A DNA stretch of 45,346 bases from Clostridia bacterium (GTDB lineage Bacteria; Bacillota; Clostridia; Oscillospirales; CAG-272), in contig JAFTCT010000131.1 in NCBI GenBank assembly GCA_017454525.1, forward strand, positions 1 through 45,346, given 5' to 3'. The translations under genes were made by a program, and so were the position numbers. This document shows, piece after piece, positions 25,412 to 34,656 of this stretch; the first letter of the stretch is position 1; the number at the start of each line of letters is the position of its first letter. The notes under the pieces are model-generated. The model did no database searches. It was not told where the DNA came from and saw nothing but the letters and a program-made list of their open reading frames with translations.

Positions 25412-27353
25412 AGAACTGCAGAAGCAGTACGCGGGCGGCAAAGCCGGCGATCCCAAAAAGAGAATGGGTCCGGGCAGGGGCAGAGGCCCCGCCGTGCGCA
25501 TGGGCGGCAAGCCCAAGAATATGGGCAAAACGCTCGCGCGCCTGGCCTCCTACCTCAAGAAATACCGTCTGCGCCTCGTGACGGTCCTCGTGTGTATGCT
25601 GCTGTCGACGCTGACGTCGCTCGTCGGCGCCTTCCTCCTCTCACCGATCATCAACAATATCGCCGGGACGAAGATCGGATCCGACGCAGGCGTCTTCGTG
25701 CGCCTGGCGGACGACGCCTTCCGGGCGTTTTCCGAAACGCCCTTCATTTCTTCGATCCTGCAGGAGCGGGCGACGGCGATGGTCGCCTATCTGCTGGCGG
25801 CGCTGATCATCATGGCGCTCATCTACGTCTGCGGCGCGGGCTTCAATTACCTGCAGAGCCGCCTGATGCTCTCCATTGCCATGGGGACCGTCGAGACGAT
25901 CCGCAACGATCTGTTCTCCAAACTCCAGACCCTGCCGGTGCGCTATTTCGACGCGAACAGCACGGGCGAGATCATGAGCCGCTTCACCAACGACGTGGAC
26001 AACATCGAGACGATGATGCACAATTCCCTGACCAGTCTCGTCTCGGGGATCATCACCCTGGTCGGCACCTTCATCTTCATGATCACCACCAACTGGCGGC
26101 TGACGATCATCATCGTCCTGTTCATCCCGATCGTCGCCTTCCTCGGCGCGCTGATCGCCAAGAAGAGCACGAAATACTATAAGGGTCAGCAGGCGGCGCT
26201 GGGCGCCGTCAACGGCTATATCGAGGAAACGGTCACCGGGCAGAAGGTCGTCAAGGTCTTCAATCACGAGAACGTCTGCATCGAGGAATTCGACGCGCTC
26301 AACGACGATATGCGCGAGAAACAGTTCAAAGCGCAGTTCTTCGGCGGCATCATGGGACCGGTGCTGGGCAATACCTCCCAGATCACCTACGCCTTTACGA
26401 TCGGCGTGGGCGGCATCCTCATGTTCACCGGCGGCTTCACGCCGGGCGAACTGACGGTCTTCGCCAACTATTCCAGACAGTTCGGGATGCCCATCAATAT
26501 GATCTCTCAGCAGATGTCGTCGATCTTTGCGGCGCTCGCGGGCGCCGAAAGAGTGTTCGCCGTCATGGATACGCCCCCCGAGGACGCCGATCCCGCGGAC
26601 GCTTCGGATATGTCCGATATGAAGGGCTTTGTCCGTATGGAGCACGTCACCTTCGGCTACGTGCCCGAAAAGACGATCCTCCACGATATCACCCTCTACG
26701 CGAAGCCGGGACAGAAGATCGCCTTCGTCGGCTCCACGGGCGCCGGCAAAACGACGGTCACCAACCTTCTGAACCGCTTCTACGATATCGACGAGGGCAG
26801 CATCACGATCGACGGCGTCGATATCCGTTCGATCAAGCGGGAGGTCCTGCGCAGGAATATCGCCATGGTCCTCCAGGATACCCACCTCTTTACCGGCACC
26901 GTGATGGAGAATATCCGCTACGGCAGACCCGACGCGACCGACGAGGAAGTGATCGCCGCCGCGAAGACCGCCTCCGCCCACTCCTTCATCATGCGCCTTG
27001 AAAACGGCTATCAGACGATGCTGCAGGGCGACGGCGCCAACCTCTCGCAGGGACAGCGGCAGCTGCTGAATATCGCGCGCGCCGCCGTGTCCAAGGCGCC
27101 CATCCTCGTGCTCGACGAAGCGACGAGCTCCGTCGATACCAGGACCGAACGGCATATCGAGCACGGTATGGACCGCCTGATGAGCGACCGCACTACCTTC
27201 GTCATCGCCCACCGCCTCTCGACCGTGCGCAATTCCAACGCGATCATGGTGCTCGAAAAGGGCGTCATCATCGAGCGCGGTACGCACGACGAGCTGCTGG
27301 CGATGAAGGGCAGGTATTACGAACTGTATACCGGTAAAGCGGAACTGTCGTAA
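25392..27353 (+). CDS. ABC exporter half-transporter, catalytic subunit (BmrD-like)
   Basis: A 653-residue half-transporter and the partner of the preceding subunit. A 45-residue basic, Gly/Arg/Lys-rich N-terminal extension precedes the six-helix domain. The ATPase domain is fully canonical at the catalytic positions: Walker A GSTGAGKTT, Walker B ILVLDEATSSVD with the catalytic Glu, and FVIAHRLSTV with the H-loop His. Its signature is LSQGQRQLLNIARA rather than LSGGQ, a variant common in this class. The ATG at 25392 lies 6 bases after GGGAGGG; the ATG at 25386 abuts that site and is less likely. The two subunits together give one active and one degenerate ATP site. Confidence 0.94.
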   Translation: MAKRTLEELQKQYAGGKAGDPKKRMGPGRGRGPAVRMGGKPKNMGKTLARLASYLKKYRLRLVTVLVCMLLSTLTSLVGAFLLSPIINNIAGTKIGSDAGVFVRLADDAFRAFSETPFISSILQERATAMVAYLLAALIIMALIYVCGAGFNYLQSRLMLSIAMGTVETIRNDLFSKLQTLPVRYFDANSTGEIMSRFTNDVDNIETMMHNSLTSLVSGIITLVGTFIFMITTNWRLTIIIVLFIPIVAFLGALIAKKSTKYYKGQQAALGAVNGYIEETVTGQKVVKVFNHENVCIEEFDALNDDMREKQFKAQFFGGIMGPVLGNTSQITYAFTIGVGGILMFTGGFTPGELTVFANYSRQFGMPINMISQQMSSIFAALAGAERVFAVMDTPPEDADPADASDMSDMKGFVRMEHVTFGYVPEKTILHDITLYAKPGQKIAFVGSTGAGKTTVTNLLNRFYDIDEGSITIDGVDIRSIKREVLRRNIAMVLQDTHLFTGTVMENIRYGRPDATDEEVIAAAKTASAHSFIMRLENGYQTMLQGDGANLSQGQRQLLNIARAAVSKAPILVLDEATSSVDTRTERHIEHGMDRLMSDRTTFVIAHRLSTVRNSNAIMVLEKGVIIERGTHDELLAMKGRYYELYTGKAELS

Positions 27354-27430
27354 CGCGGAAGGGCGCGTCGCGCGGCGGGATCGCGGCTGACGGTTCTCTT
27401 GACGTTGAGGGCAAAAAACGAATAATGACT

Positions 27431-27458
27431 TTTACGGAAGTTTACTGTCTATTATAAT
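27431..27458 (+). promoter_or_regulatory. Probable promoter for lipoprotein gene
   Basis: TATAAT (27453-27458) with TTTACG (27431-27436) 16 bases upstream. The -10 box is perfect and the -35 box matches four of six. Transcription would start near 27465, just before GGGAGG and the ATG at 27488. Confidence 0.62.
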
Positions 27459-27487
27459 GACGTGAAGCGAGCACGGGAGGAAACGGG

Positions 27488-28786
27488 ATGATGAAAAGGA
27501 CGATCACGCGCGGTATCGCGCGGGCGGCGGCGGTATTGCTGGCGGCTTGTACGCTGATCGCGGCGCCGTCCTGCGGGAGCGGGAACGGGAACGCCGCGGA
27601 CACCGACGGCAGGGTGCGTCTCGCCGTTGTGACGGAGGGCGATTTTTCCTTGGCCTTCACCGAAGGTTTCAGCCCGCTCGCGGCGCAGAACGATCTGGAG
27701 TTTTCTCTCAGCAAACTGACCGCCTCCACCTTGATGCGCGAGACGGACGGCGGTTGGGAGAGCGTGTTGGGCACGATCAAGCTCTCCGAAAAGGACGGAA
27801 AAACGGTCGCCGATATCAGGATCAACGAGCAGGTCTACTACTCGGGACTCGATATGACGGCGACCGCCGACCGCTACATCGCGCTTCTGCAGACGCTGAC
27901 GTCGATCGAATGCGACGGGTATTATAAAGACTTCTTCAAAAACCCCATCGAGGGCGCCGTCGCCTACCGCTACGGCAAGATCGGATTGAGATTATCCGAC
28001 CTGCCCGATTTTGACGCGCTCGCCGAAGAGCGCGCGCGAGTCACGGACAGGGAGTCCTACGCGCGTCTGCTCGTCGAAACGTCCGTAACGGGTCTGTTCC
28101 GGGGCAATCTGGAGGACAGCTATCTTGACGGCAGGACCTACAGACAGATCCTTGAAGAGAACGGGGAAACCGTCTACGAGGACACGGAACTGGCGAAGAT
28201 GAGCGACGCGGAGAAGCTGGAGATCGTTTCTCTCGCGCTGTCGGGTCTGCCCGAGGCGTCGTGGATCGTCGACCGCATCTACGCCTCGATGCGCAAAAAG
28301 GTCGAGGTCGAATACCGCGACGTCTTCGTAAAAGACCGCAACAACCGCGTGCCCGAGGGGATCTCGGGCGTGGAGAAGACGAGCATCCGCGCGCTGCGCG
28401 TGCGCTTCAGCCGGAAAGTGGACGGCGATGAGGCGATGCGCATCCTCAATCTGCCGGTCATGTCGCAGAACGCCGGGATGCGCGCGGGCGCGTATATCTA
28501 TTCGGGCAGAGCGCGCGGCAACTCCGGCACGATCGCCGAGCTGCGCGAAAAAGGGAAGAGCAGCCGTTTTCTCGAGATCTTCCCGATCGACGCGGAAAGC
28601 ACGACGTCGACCGTGAAGCTCGGTCAGGCGACGGCGGCGCTCTTCTTTGAAGCGGCGGACGGCGCCAGGACGGAACGGTTCAAAAAAGAGGGACTGACGT
28701 ATGAGAAGATCGGGAAGGTCTGGGTCCTGTACGACGCCTCCGTCACCGACCGCGCCTTCCTTGCGGCGCTTGAATTCTGCTATTGA
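27488..28786 (+). CDS. Predicted lipoprotein of unknown function
   Basis: A 432-residue exported protein I do not recognise. The N-terminus has basic residues, then a hydrophobic stretch with two possible lipobox cysteines: LLAAC at residue 21 (better match) and APSC at residue 29. A short Gly/Asn/Asp-rich linker (CGSGNGNAADTDG) follows. The mature part is acidic with mixed helix/strand character and no repeats or cysteines of note. Motifs such as DMTATADRYIALLQTL and FKNPIEGAVAYRYGKIGL look substrate-binding-like (compare VYYSGLDMTA in extracellular solute-binding family 5 proteins), but the whole is too diverged to call. GGGAGG precedes the start; ATGATG gives two adjacent start choices. 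Confidence 0.75.
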   Translation: MMKRTITRGIARAAAVLLAACTLIAAPSCGSGNGNAADTDGRVRLAVVTEGDFSLAFTEGFSPLAAQNDLEFSLSKLTASTLMRETDGGWESVLGTIKLSEKDGKTVADIRINEQVYYSGLDMTATADRYIALLQTLTSIECDGYYKDFFKNPIEGAVAYRYGKIGLRLSDLPDFDALAEERARVTDRESYARLLVETSVTGLFRGNLEDSYLDGRTYRQILEENGETVYEDTELAKMSDAEKLEIVSLALSGLPEASWIVDRIYASMRKKVEVEYRDVFVKDRNNRVPEGISGVEKTSIRALRVRFSRKVDGDEAMRILNLPVMSQNAGMRAGAYIYSGRARGNSGTIAELREKGKSSRFLEIFPIDAESTTSTVKLGQATAALFFEAADGARTERFKKEGLTYEKIGKVWVLYDASVTDRAFLAALEFCY

Positions 28787-28791
28787 AGCGC

Positions 28792-28827
28792 AAAAAAACC
28801 GCCGCCTCCGGTTTGCGGAGGCGGCGG
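28792..28827 (-). terminator. Intrinsic terminator between convergent genes
   Basis: Twelve perfect base pairs: CCGCCGCCTCCG (28799-28810) with CGGAGGCGGCGG (28816-28827), 5-base loop. Read on the minus strand the stem is followed by seven T (28798-28792), so it serves the CBS-domain gene best. On the plus strand only a CTTT follows. Confidence 0.9.
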
Positions 28828-28836
28828 GCGCGCTCT

Positions 28837-30195
28837 TTACGCGTGTTCTTCGTCCTCGTCAGGTTTATTGACGCTGACGATCGCCGAAACGATGCGCCTG
28901 TCGGCGATCTTTTCGACCTTGATGTGCAGTCCCAGGGCGTCCACCTCGGGCGTCGATCCGTTTTCGGGAATGACGTCGAGTTTGCTGAAGACCAGACCCG
29001 CGAGCGTATCGAAATCGAGGTCGTCGGGCAGATTGAGCCCGAGCGTTTCAAAGAGGGTCTCGAGCTGCGCCGTACCGCTGACGCGGCAGGTGCCGTCCTC
29101 GAGCGGGACGATGTCGGCGTCTTCGGTCGCGGGGTCGTCGGTCTCGTCGTAGATATTGCCGACGATCTCCTCAAGCAGGTCCTCCATGGTGATGATGCCC
29201 GCCGTTCCGCCCCACTCGTCGACGACGACTGCCATGTGGATCTTGTTCTTCTTCATCTCGGCGAGCAGATTGGTCGCGTGTACCGTTTCGGGCACGAAAT
29301 GCGGTTCGTAGAGCAGTTCGCGCAGAGATTTGCGCTCGGGCGCCTTGTGCAGGCGGTTGAGAAGGTACAGCTTGGTGCTGAGGATGCCGACGATCTTATC
29401 GACGTCGCGGTCGTACACCGGGATCCTTGAATAGCCGGTCTCTTCGATCAGCGCCAGAAGGTCCTCTTCCGAAACGTCGAGCGGCACGGCGGTCATCGCG
29501 GTGCGGTGCGTGAGGATATCGCCGGCGGTGATGTCTGTAAAATCGAAAACGTTTTCGATCATTTCCTTTTCGCCCTGTTCGATTGCGCCGTTTTCCTCGC
29601 CCATATCCACGAGCGTCAGGATCTCGTCCTGCGTGACGTTTTCATCGAGCGCGTCTTTTCCGAAGCCGAGCATCCTGACGATCGCCCGGGTCACGAAATT
29701 GCACAGCGCCGAGAAGGGCAGCGAGATATAATAGAGCGTGCGCGCCAGACGCAGGCTGCGGTAGCGGACGGCTTTTCTGCCTTTCGCCTTGCCGAATGCC
29801 GCGAAAAAGCGGCGCACGAAGACGATGTACAAAAACGAAAAAACGAGCCCGCCGCAAAGATAGATCCCGACGTCGGTCAGTACGGAAGGGAATCCCGTGA
29901 GCGATCCCGCCGCGTGGACGTCGTCGGAAATATCGTGGCAAAGCACGCCGAAGATCAGCGCCTGGAAGGCGAGCAGCAGCATCTGCGCCGCCCAAAGCCC
30001 GTCGTTCAGGGGCTGCTCGTGCTCAAGGATATACCGAAGCAGCTTGCGCAGCGCCGGACTCTCGGCGTCCTGCGCGTCTCTTTCAAGTTTCTTGCTGTTC
30101 TGCGCTTCAAGATATCCGCGGGCATAGGAAACAACGGCGGAAAAGACCGCCAGAAGTGCGATAATGAGCAATCGTCGCGGACTGTCACCGGACAT
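28837..30195 (-). CDS. CNNM/CorC (HlyC)-type membrane protein with CBS pair
   Basis: A 452-residue membrane protein. The N-terminal region has about four membrane helices (starting near 9, 71, 110 and 155), fitting a DUF21/CNNM-like core. A tandem CBS module (about 215-345) includes [38 protein letters not shown], and [21 protein letters not shown] CorC/HlyC domain (about 365-445) starts at [15 protein letters not shown] and ends with VNKPDEDEE. Family members (YhdP, CorC, MpfA) affect Mg or other divalent-cation efflux; the old name hemolysin is misleading. The membrane part is shorter than in classic CNNM proteins. The ATG at 30195 follows AGAGGTGAT; an upstream GTG lies inside that ribosome binding site and is rejected. 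Confidence 0.88.
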   Translation of the reverse strand: MSGDSPRRLLIIALLAVFSAVVSYARGYLEAQNSKKLERDAQDAESPALRKLLRYILEHEQPLNDGLWAAQMLLLAFQALIFGVLCHDISDDVHAAGSLTGFPSVLTDVGIYLCGGLVFSFLYIVFVRRFFAAFGKAKGRKAVRYRSLRLARTLYYISLPFSALCNFVTRAIVRMLGFGKDALDENVTQDEILTLVDMGEENGAIEQGEKEMIENVFDFTDITAGDILTHRTAMTAVPLDVSEEDLLALIEETGYSRIPVYDRDVDKIVGILSTKLYLLNRLHKAPERKSLRELLYEPHFVPETVHATNLLAEMKKNKIHMAVVVDEWGGTAGIITMEDLLEEIVGNIYDETDDPATEDADIVPLEDGTCRVSGTAQLETLFETLGLNLPDDLDFDTLAGLVFSKLDVIPENGSTPEVDALGLHIKVEKIADRRIVSAIVSVNKPDEDEEHA

Positions 30196-30256
30196 TGTAA
30201 AGATCACCTCTCAAAAATCATGCAAATTCGCCGCAAGCGGCGTATGATCAATGGGT

Positions 30257-30285
30257 AGTATACACTTTTTTCAACGGTTTGTCAA
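30257..30285 (-). promoter_or_regulatory. Promoter for the CBS-domain gene
   Basis: TTGACA (30285-30280), 17 bases, TATACT (30262-30257). The 55-base leader contains a small hairpin with a CTTG loop (30229-30242) upstream of the ribosome binding site. Confidence 0.86.
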
Positions 30286-30323
30286 TAACAATTTACAGTT
30301 TTACCGAAAGGATGGGATCCTCT

Positions 30324-31844
30324 ATGAAAAATCGGAAAAGAACGGCGAAAATCTGCGCGCTTCTTTTGGCTCTGACGCTTCTGCTGCCGGTCGCGCTGTC
30401 GTCCTGCATCAAGGACGATCCGCCCGCGCCGACCGCTTCGACGTCCGGGGCGGTTTCCCCGGAAACGCAGGCCGCTCCGTCGACAGAGACCGCCTCTGTC
30501 CATACGCCGACGCTGCCGGACAACGCCGTGCGCTCGCTGCGCCTGAGCAAAAACGGGCTGACCCTGAAGATCAATACGAGCGAGCGTCTGTCGTTCACGG
30601 CGTCGCCTTCCGACGCGGATCTTTCGGTCCTTTTCTGGGAGAGCGACGATCCCGCGACCGTGGAGGTCGACGGCGACGGCAGGGTCACGGCGAAACAGCT
30701 CGGCAGCACGGTCGTGCGCCTCTCTACGCGCGACGGACGGCTGTCGGTAAGCTGCACGGTGGTGGTGACAGACGAGGAAATGACGGTGATCCCGGTGGTG
30801 AGCGTGAAGTTCGCCGAGCCGGTCGTCGTTCTGACCGAAGGCGAGAGCGCCGCCGCGCAGTACGCCGTCATGCCCCTCAACGCGACCAACCGCACCGTCG
30901 GTTTTTCAAGTGAGAACAGCGAGATCGGCGCGATCGACGCTGCGGGGAAAATCGAGGCGAAGGCGCCCGGTATGACGCGCCTGACCGTGCGCAGCGGACT
31001 TCTGACCGGCACCTGCGTGCTGATCGTCCGGCACAGCGACGGCTCTTTGCCCGCGGAAGCGCGCTCCACGCTGACCGTCACGCTCGGCAAATCGCGCAGC
31101 GCCGAGATCCCGATCGTGGAATTCAGCCGGATCGAAGGACTGAACTACGTTTCGACCGATCCCTCGGTCGCAGCGGCGGTCGACGGCATCGACAAGGGGA
31201 TCGTCAAGGGTACCGCCGCCGTGGACGTGAAGAATAAGGCGGGGATCGTGATCTACCGCTTCGACGTGAAGGTCGTCGGCGCGGACGAGCAGGAACTGCC
31301 GGTCGAGGGGATCGTGATCGATCCGTCCTCCGTCCAGCTCGAGGTCGGCGGACGCGTCAAGCTGAACGCCACGCTCCTGCCGGAGGGCGCAAAGAAACTG
31401 AAGGTCACCTGGATCTGTGAGAACAAGGAGCTTTATTCGGTCAGCGAGGACGGCGAGGTCATCGCCCTGAAAGCGGGCAATACCGTCGTGACGGCGTACG
31501 TACAGGACGGGGACAAGAGTTTTACGAAGACCTGCCGGCTCTACATCAGGACCAAGGACGCGCCCGAGATCGTGCGCGTGCTCGGCGTGACCGTGGTCAA
31601 CGACTCCTTCAAAATGAAGGTCGGCGAAACGGTGCAGATCGAATACGTCGTTCTGCCGAAGAACGCCACCGATCAGCGCGTGATCTTCATTATCGAACCG
31701 AGCGGCGACGATAAGGCGCGCGACTACGTTTCGGTCACCGACACCGGCCTTGTGACGGCTCTGCGCGCGGGCAAGGGTTATATCACCCTCTGCACCGCCG
31801 ACGGCAATAAGACCAAGGGCGTGTGGTTCACGATCACGGAATAA
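30324..31844 (+). CDS. Surface lipoprotein with about five Big2-type Ig-like domains
   Basis: A 506-residue exported lipoprotein. The signal peptide ends in a lipobox (ALSSC, Cys near residue 28), followed by a Thr/Ser/Pro-rich linker of about 40 residues. Repeating Big2-like modules follow, each with a start like VRSLRLSKNGLTLKINTSER or VEGIVIDPSSVQLEVGGRVK, a W/F...S/N position, and a closing VTAKQLGSTVVRL or VIALKAGNTVVTAYV strand. Four are clear; the third, around SRIEGLNYVSTDPSVAAAVD, is degenerate. Big2 domains form extended stalks or adhesive rods on the cell surface. No enzymatic or cell-wall-anchoring domain is visible. The start at 30324 (MKNRKRTAK) lies 11 bases after AAAGGA. It is divergent from the CBS-domain gene. 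Confidence 0.88.
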   Translation: MKNRKRTAKICALLLALTLLLPVALSSCIKDDPPAPTASTSGAVSPETQAAPSTETASVHTPTLPDNAVRSLRLSKNGLTLKINTSERLSFTASPSDADLSVLFWESDDPATVEVDGDGRVTAKQLGSTVVRLSTRDGRLSVSCTVVVTDEEMTVIPVVSVKFAEPVVVLTEGESAAAQYAVMPLNATNRTVGFSSENSEIGAIDAAGKIEAKAPGMTRLTVRSGLLTGTCVLIVRHSDGSLPAEARSTLTVTLGKSRSAEIPIVEFSRIEGLNYVSTDPSVAAAVDGIDKGIVKGTAAVDVKNKAGIVIYRFDVKVVGADEQELPVEGIVIDPSSVQLEVGGRVKLNATLLPEGAKKLKVTWICENKELYSVSEDGEVIALKAGNTVVTAYVQDGDKSFTKTCRLYIRTKDAPEIVRVLGVTVVNDSFKMKVGETVQIEYVVLPKNATDQRVIFIIEPSGDDKARDYVSVTDTGLVTALRAGKGYITLCTADGNKTKGVWFTITE

Positions 31845-31879
31845 ACGGCGCATAACACGGGAATATCGAGGGGCGGGAA

Positions 31880-31911
31880 GCCTTCTTCGGCGGGAGAAGG
31901 CGGCGCCTGCC
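31880..31911 (+). repeat. Dispersed repeat, copy A
   Basis: A 32-base element beginning GCCTTCTTCGGCGGGAGAAG matches 27 of 32 bases with copy B at 45123-45154. Its core forms a hairpin, CCTTCTt with GAGAAGG, around CGGCGG. It lies between the Big2 lipoprotein and the pseudogene; no gene is seen in 31845-31957. Confidence 0.6.
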
Positions 31912-31957
31912 CCCGCTTTGTGCGCGCATCCCGGAATGAAATGAACGGAGCAGAAAA

Positions 31958-32518
31958 ATGGAAAAACAAGACGGCAAAGCTGCCGCGCTTATCAATAACG
32001 CATTGAGCCGGCGCTCAAGACCTTCGTGTTCTTTCTGATCAGTCAGCCGCTCATCTATCTGTTTCAGGTCCCGTTTTCATGGATGGGCCGGGGGATCTTC
32101 AGGTACTGCTCCTACTGGTTCTTCTGGACGCTCGGGACCTTCCCGATGGCGTTCGTCGGCTGGTATATCAAGGAAAGAACCGGTTAAGCGTCCTGATCTT
32201 CGCGCCGGTGCTCGGCTTTCTCGGCTGCGTGACCCGCGAGGGGATGATCGCCGCGGTCGGCGCTTTCCCGCGTCTGCTCGTCACGGCGCTCTTCTGCATC
32301 CTGCAAACCGTCGTCTACGTGCCCGTCTTCATGCCGAAGGCGCGTCAGAGGGTCGTCGGCTTTGCGATCCCCGTCTGACGGCGGCGGTCTGCGTCCTTCT
32401 GCTCCTCTTCCCGCAAAGAGGAACGATGCGTTTCGAGCGGTATCTTCCCGACGTTTCAGTGCTCTCGGAAAACGCGACGGTGATCACGGAGGACGACGCC
32501 TCCGCCGGCTTTACGTAA
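31958..32518 (+). pseudogene. Frameshifted integral membrane protein
   Basis: Four consecutive reading-frame pieces add up to one membrane protein of about 187 residues. The first (MEKQDGKAAALINNA) runs to about 32001. The second (IEPALKTFVFFLISQPLIYL onward to FVGWYIKER) ends at a stop at 32185. The third (LSVLIFAPVLGFLGC to RQRVVGFAIPV) stops at 32376. The last (TAAVCVLLLLFPQRG to DDASAGFT) stops at 32516-32518. Each junction is a shift of one base in the same direction (loss of one base). About five hydrophobic segments remain. Codon use and GC match the neighbours. No long homopolymer lies at the junctions, so simple sequencing error is not the obvious cause. The family is not identified. 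Confidence 0.75.
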
Positions 32519-32522
32519 AACG

Positions 32523-32566
32523 AGGGACTGCTTCGTTCCGACGCGGGTGCGGAACGAAACAGTCCC
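32523..32566. terminator. Bidirectional hairpin after the pseudogene and SLOG gene
   Basis: AGGGACTGCTTCGTTCCG (32523-32540) pairs with CGGAACGAAACAGTCCCT (32549-32566) with one C/A mismatch. The minus side continues into CGTTTTAC, the plus side has no T-run. It separates two convergent units. Confidence 0.7.
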
Positions 32567-32588
32567 TTGATCTGTTCCGGGGTATGGA

Positions 32589-33143
32589 TCAGTTTTCCTC
32601 TTCGGCGACGTTGACGACCGTCAGCCCCTGTTTTTCGGCTTCCTTCACGGTATAGGCGGTGCCGCCCGACGCTTTGCGGCAATAGCAGATGCATCTGCCC
32701 GACCGGTCGACCATATAGCGGTTGCGCTGCTGAAAGCAGCCCTGAACGTACGCTCTTTCGAGGTAGACCGCCTCGTCCGCGCGCTTCAGGACCTCCGCGA
32801 AGACCAACTGCTCGCTTCTCTTCCAGCCGGCGTAGTGCCTGAAATAGGGAAGGACCAGCACGAGGCGCGCGCCGGGCAGTTCCGCTTTCATATTGAGAAA
32901 GGCGACCGACGCGAGCATATCGAAACCGACGGCGCCGCCGGCAAAGAAGGTGCGCGCTCCGGCGTCGTACGCGGCTCGGATCGCCGCGCCCGTGCGGGCG
33001 GAGATGCGCCCGGTCTGCCCGGACGGCAGGTCGCGGTGCCCGGTGAACAGACAGCAGCTCCCGCGCGGCGCGCGCTCTTCGTCCTGTTTACCGGCGCCGT
33101 CCGCCGCGCCTTCCGGAGAACGGATGCTTTTTTCTTCTGTCAT
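32589..33143 (-). CDS. SLOG-family protein (DUF1273/YspA-like)
   Basis: A 184-residue cytosolic protein of the SLOG (SMF/DprA-LOG) superfamily, DUF1273-like branch. After a 30-residue charged N-terminal tail the Rossmann-type core shows CCLFTGHRDLP, ARTFFAGGAVGFDMLASVAF, LVLVLPYFRHYAGWKRSEQ, and the conserved RNRYMVDRSGRCICYC. SLOG proteins bind or process nucleotides or nucleotide-derived signals; members are found in defence-signalling and stress contexts, but most stand-alone ones are uncharacterised. AGGGG lies 7 bases before the ATG. It stands alone between two terminators, downstream of glyA on the same strand. Confidence 0.85.
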   Translation of the reverse strand: MTEEKSIRSPEGAADGAGKQDEERAPRGSCCLFTGHRDLPSGQTGRISARTGAAIRAAYDAGARTFFAGGAVGFDMLASVAFLNMKAELPGARLVLVLPYFRHYAGWKRSEQLVFAEVLKRADEAVYLERAYVQGCFQQRNRYMVDRSGRCICYCRKASGGTAYTVKEAEKQGLTVVNVAEEEN

Positions 33144-33160
33144 ATCTTTTCCCCTGTAAA

Positions 33161-33204
33161 AGCGGGAGCCGCTTCCTCCGGTATACGCCGGGCAAAGCGG
33201 CTCC
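33161..33204 (-). terminator. Intrinsic terminator after glyA
   Basis: GGAGCCGCTT (33165-33174) pairs with AAGCGGCTCC (33195-33204); a smaller CCGG/CCGG stem lies in the loop. On the minus strand the stem is followed by GCTTTTAC. It lies 15 bases after the glyA stop. The SLOG promoter must therefore lie close to its start, and I do not see a clear one. Confidence 0.75.
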
Positions 33205-33219
33205 GTTTTATGATACTCT

Positions 33220-34476
33220 TCAGAGATCTCCCTCGTAAAGAGGATATTTTCTGCAGATCTCCGTGACCGCGGCGCGGATGGCGTCCGCGGAGTTTTCGAA
33301 ATCGGTCGCCGCCAGTTTGAACAGATGTGCGAGCGTCTTCATCTCTTCTTCCTTCAGACCTCTGGTCGTCACGGAAGGCGTGCCGACGCGGATGCCGCTG
33401 GTGACGGTGGGCTTCTCGGGATCGTCGGGGATGCTGTTCTTGTTGACGGTGATGTACACCTCGTCCAGACGCTTCTCGAATTCCTTGCCGGTCAGGGCGA
33501 AGGGGCGCAGGTCGACGAGCATCAGATGGTTGTCGGTGCCGCCCGAAACGAGACGGAAGCCCTCTTCAAGCAGCGCTTCCGAGAGGACCTTGGCGTTCTT
33601 AACGATCTGCTGCTGATACGCCTTGAATTCGGGCTTGAGCGCTTCGCCGAAGCAGACGGCTTTGGCGGTGATGGTGTGCATCAGCGGGCCGCCCTGCGTG
33701 CCGGGGAATACGCCCGAATTGACCTTCTTCGCCAGTTCCTCGCTGTTCGTGAGGATCAGACCGCCCCTCGGTCCGCGCAGCGTTTTGTGCGTGGTGGTCG
33801 TGACGATATCGGCGTAGGGTACGGGCGAGGGGTGCAGTCCCGCGGCGACCAGTCCGGCGATGTGCGCCATATCGACCATGAAGAGCGCGCCGACTTCGTG
33901 AGCGATGGCGGCGATACGTTCGAAATCGATGATGCGCGGATAGGCGGACGCGCCCGCGACGATCAGCTTCGGCAGGTATTCCTTCGCCTGCTTTTCAAGC
34001 GCGTCGTAGTCGATGCGTCCGGTCTCGGGAGAAACGCCGTAGCCTTCAAAATGATAGTATTTGCCCGAGAGATTGACGGGGGAACCGTGTGTCAGATGTC
34101 CGCCGTGCGCAAGACTCATGCCCAGCACCCTGTCGCCCGGCTCCAGGATCTTGAAATAGACGGCGCTGTTCGCCTGCGCGCCCGAGTGAGGCTGAACGTT
34201 CGCGAAGTTCGCGCCGAAGAGCTTCTTCGCGCGTTCGATCGCGATATTCTCCACGACGTCCACGCATTCGCAGCCGCCGTAGTAACGCTTTGCGGGGTAG
34301 CCCTCCGCGTATTTGTTCGTCAGCACCGTCGCGTTGGCGGCGAGCACCGCTTTTGAAACGACGTTTTCGCTGGCGATCAGCTCGAGCCCTCTCTGCTGCC
34401 GGTGATATTCCGCCTTGACCGCCTCGCCGACCTCAGGATCGACCTGCGAGAGATATTCCATATTTTCCTTGACCAT
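33220..34476 (-). CDS. glyA: Serine hydroxymethyltransferase
   Basis: A 418-residue PLP enzyme that interconverts serine and glycine with tetrahydrofolate, the main source of one-carbon units. Family motifs are [65 protein letters not shown], and the PLP-binding lysine in [14 protein letters not shown]. The C-terminal [19 protein letters not shown] contacts folate. Length is normal. AGGGAGG lies 10 bases before the ATG. It has its own promoter and terminator and appears monocistronic. Confidence 0.96.
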   Translation of the reverse strand: MVKENMEYLSQVDPEVGEAVKAEYHRQQRGLELIASENVVSKAVLAANATVLTNKYAEGYPAKRYYGGCECVDVVENIAIERAKKLFGANFANVQPHSGAQANSAVYFKILEPGDRVLGMSLAHGGHLTHGSPVNLSGKYYHFEGYGVSPETGRIDYDALEKQAKEYLPKLIVAGASAYPRIIDFERIAAIAHEVGALFMVDMAHIAGLVAAGLHPSPVPYADIVTTTTHKTLRGPRGGLILTNSEELAKKVNSGVFPGTQGGPLMHTITAKAVCFGEALKPEFKAYQQQIVKNAKVLSEALLEEGFRLVSGGTDNHLMLVDLRPFALTGKEFEKRLDEVYITVNKNSIPDDPEKPTVTSGIRVGTPSVTTRGLKEEEMKTLAHLFKLAATDFENSADAIRAAVTEICRKYPLYEGDL

Positions 34477-34508
34477 GATGCATCGACCTCCCTTGAAGGT
34501 TTTTTCTT

Positions 34509-34537
34509 ATTATACAACAAAGGCAAAAAAAAGTAAA
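34509..34537 (-). promoter_or_regulatory. Promoter for glyA
   Basis: TTTACT (34537-34532), 17 bases, TATAAT (34514-34509). Transcription from about 34502 leaves a 26-base leader, so no riboswitch fits. Confidence 0.72.
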
Positions 34538-34566
34538 TGGAAAAAACAATTTTTTTATTTCAAAAA

Positions 34567-34595
34567 TTGACATTTTTTGCCGGATGTGATATGAT
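34567..34595 (+). promoter_or_regulatory. Promoter for the YihY-family gene
   Basis: TTGACA (34567-34572), 17 bases, TATGAT (34590-34595) with an extended TGA. Transcription from about 34602 rules out the in-frame ATG codons at 34537 and 34591 and points to the TTG at 34657. Confidence 0.85.
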
Positions 34596-34656
34596 ATATT
34601 ATGTAGGGCTATATCTGTCAGAACTATACCGGCACGCCCCGGAGGGGGGGAGAAGC

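Noticed and set aside
25641-27287. Long minus-strand frame opposite the second ABC subunit
   Set aside because: It is an antisense shadow of a clear ABC transporter gene, with no motif and no start signal.
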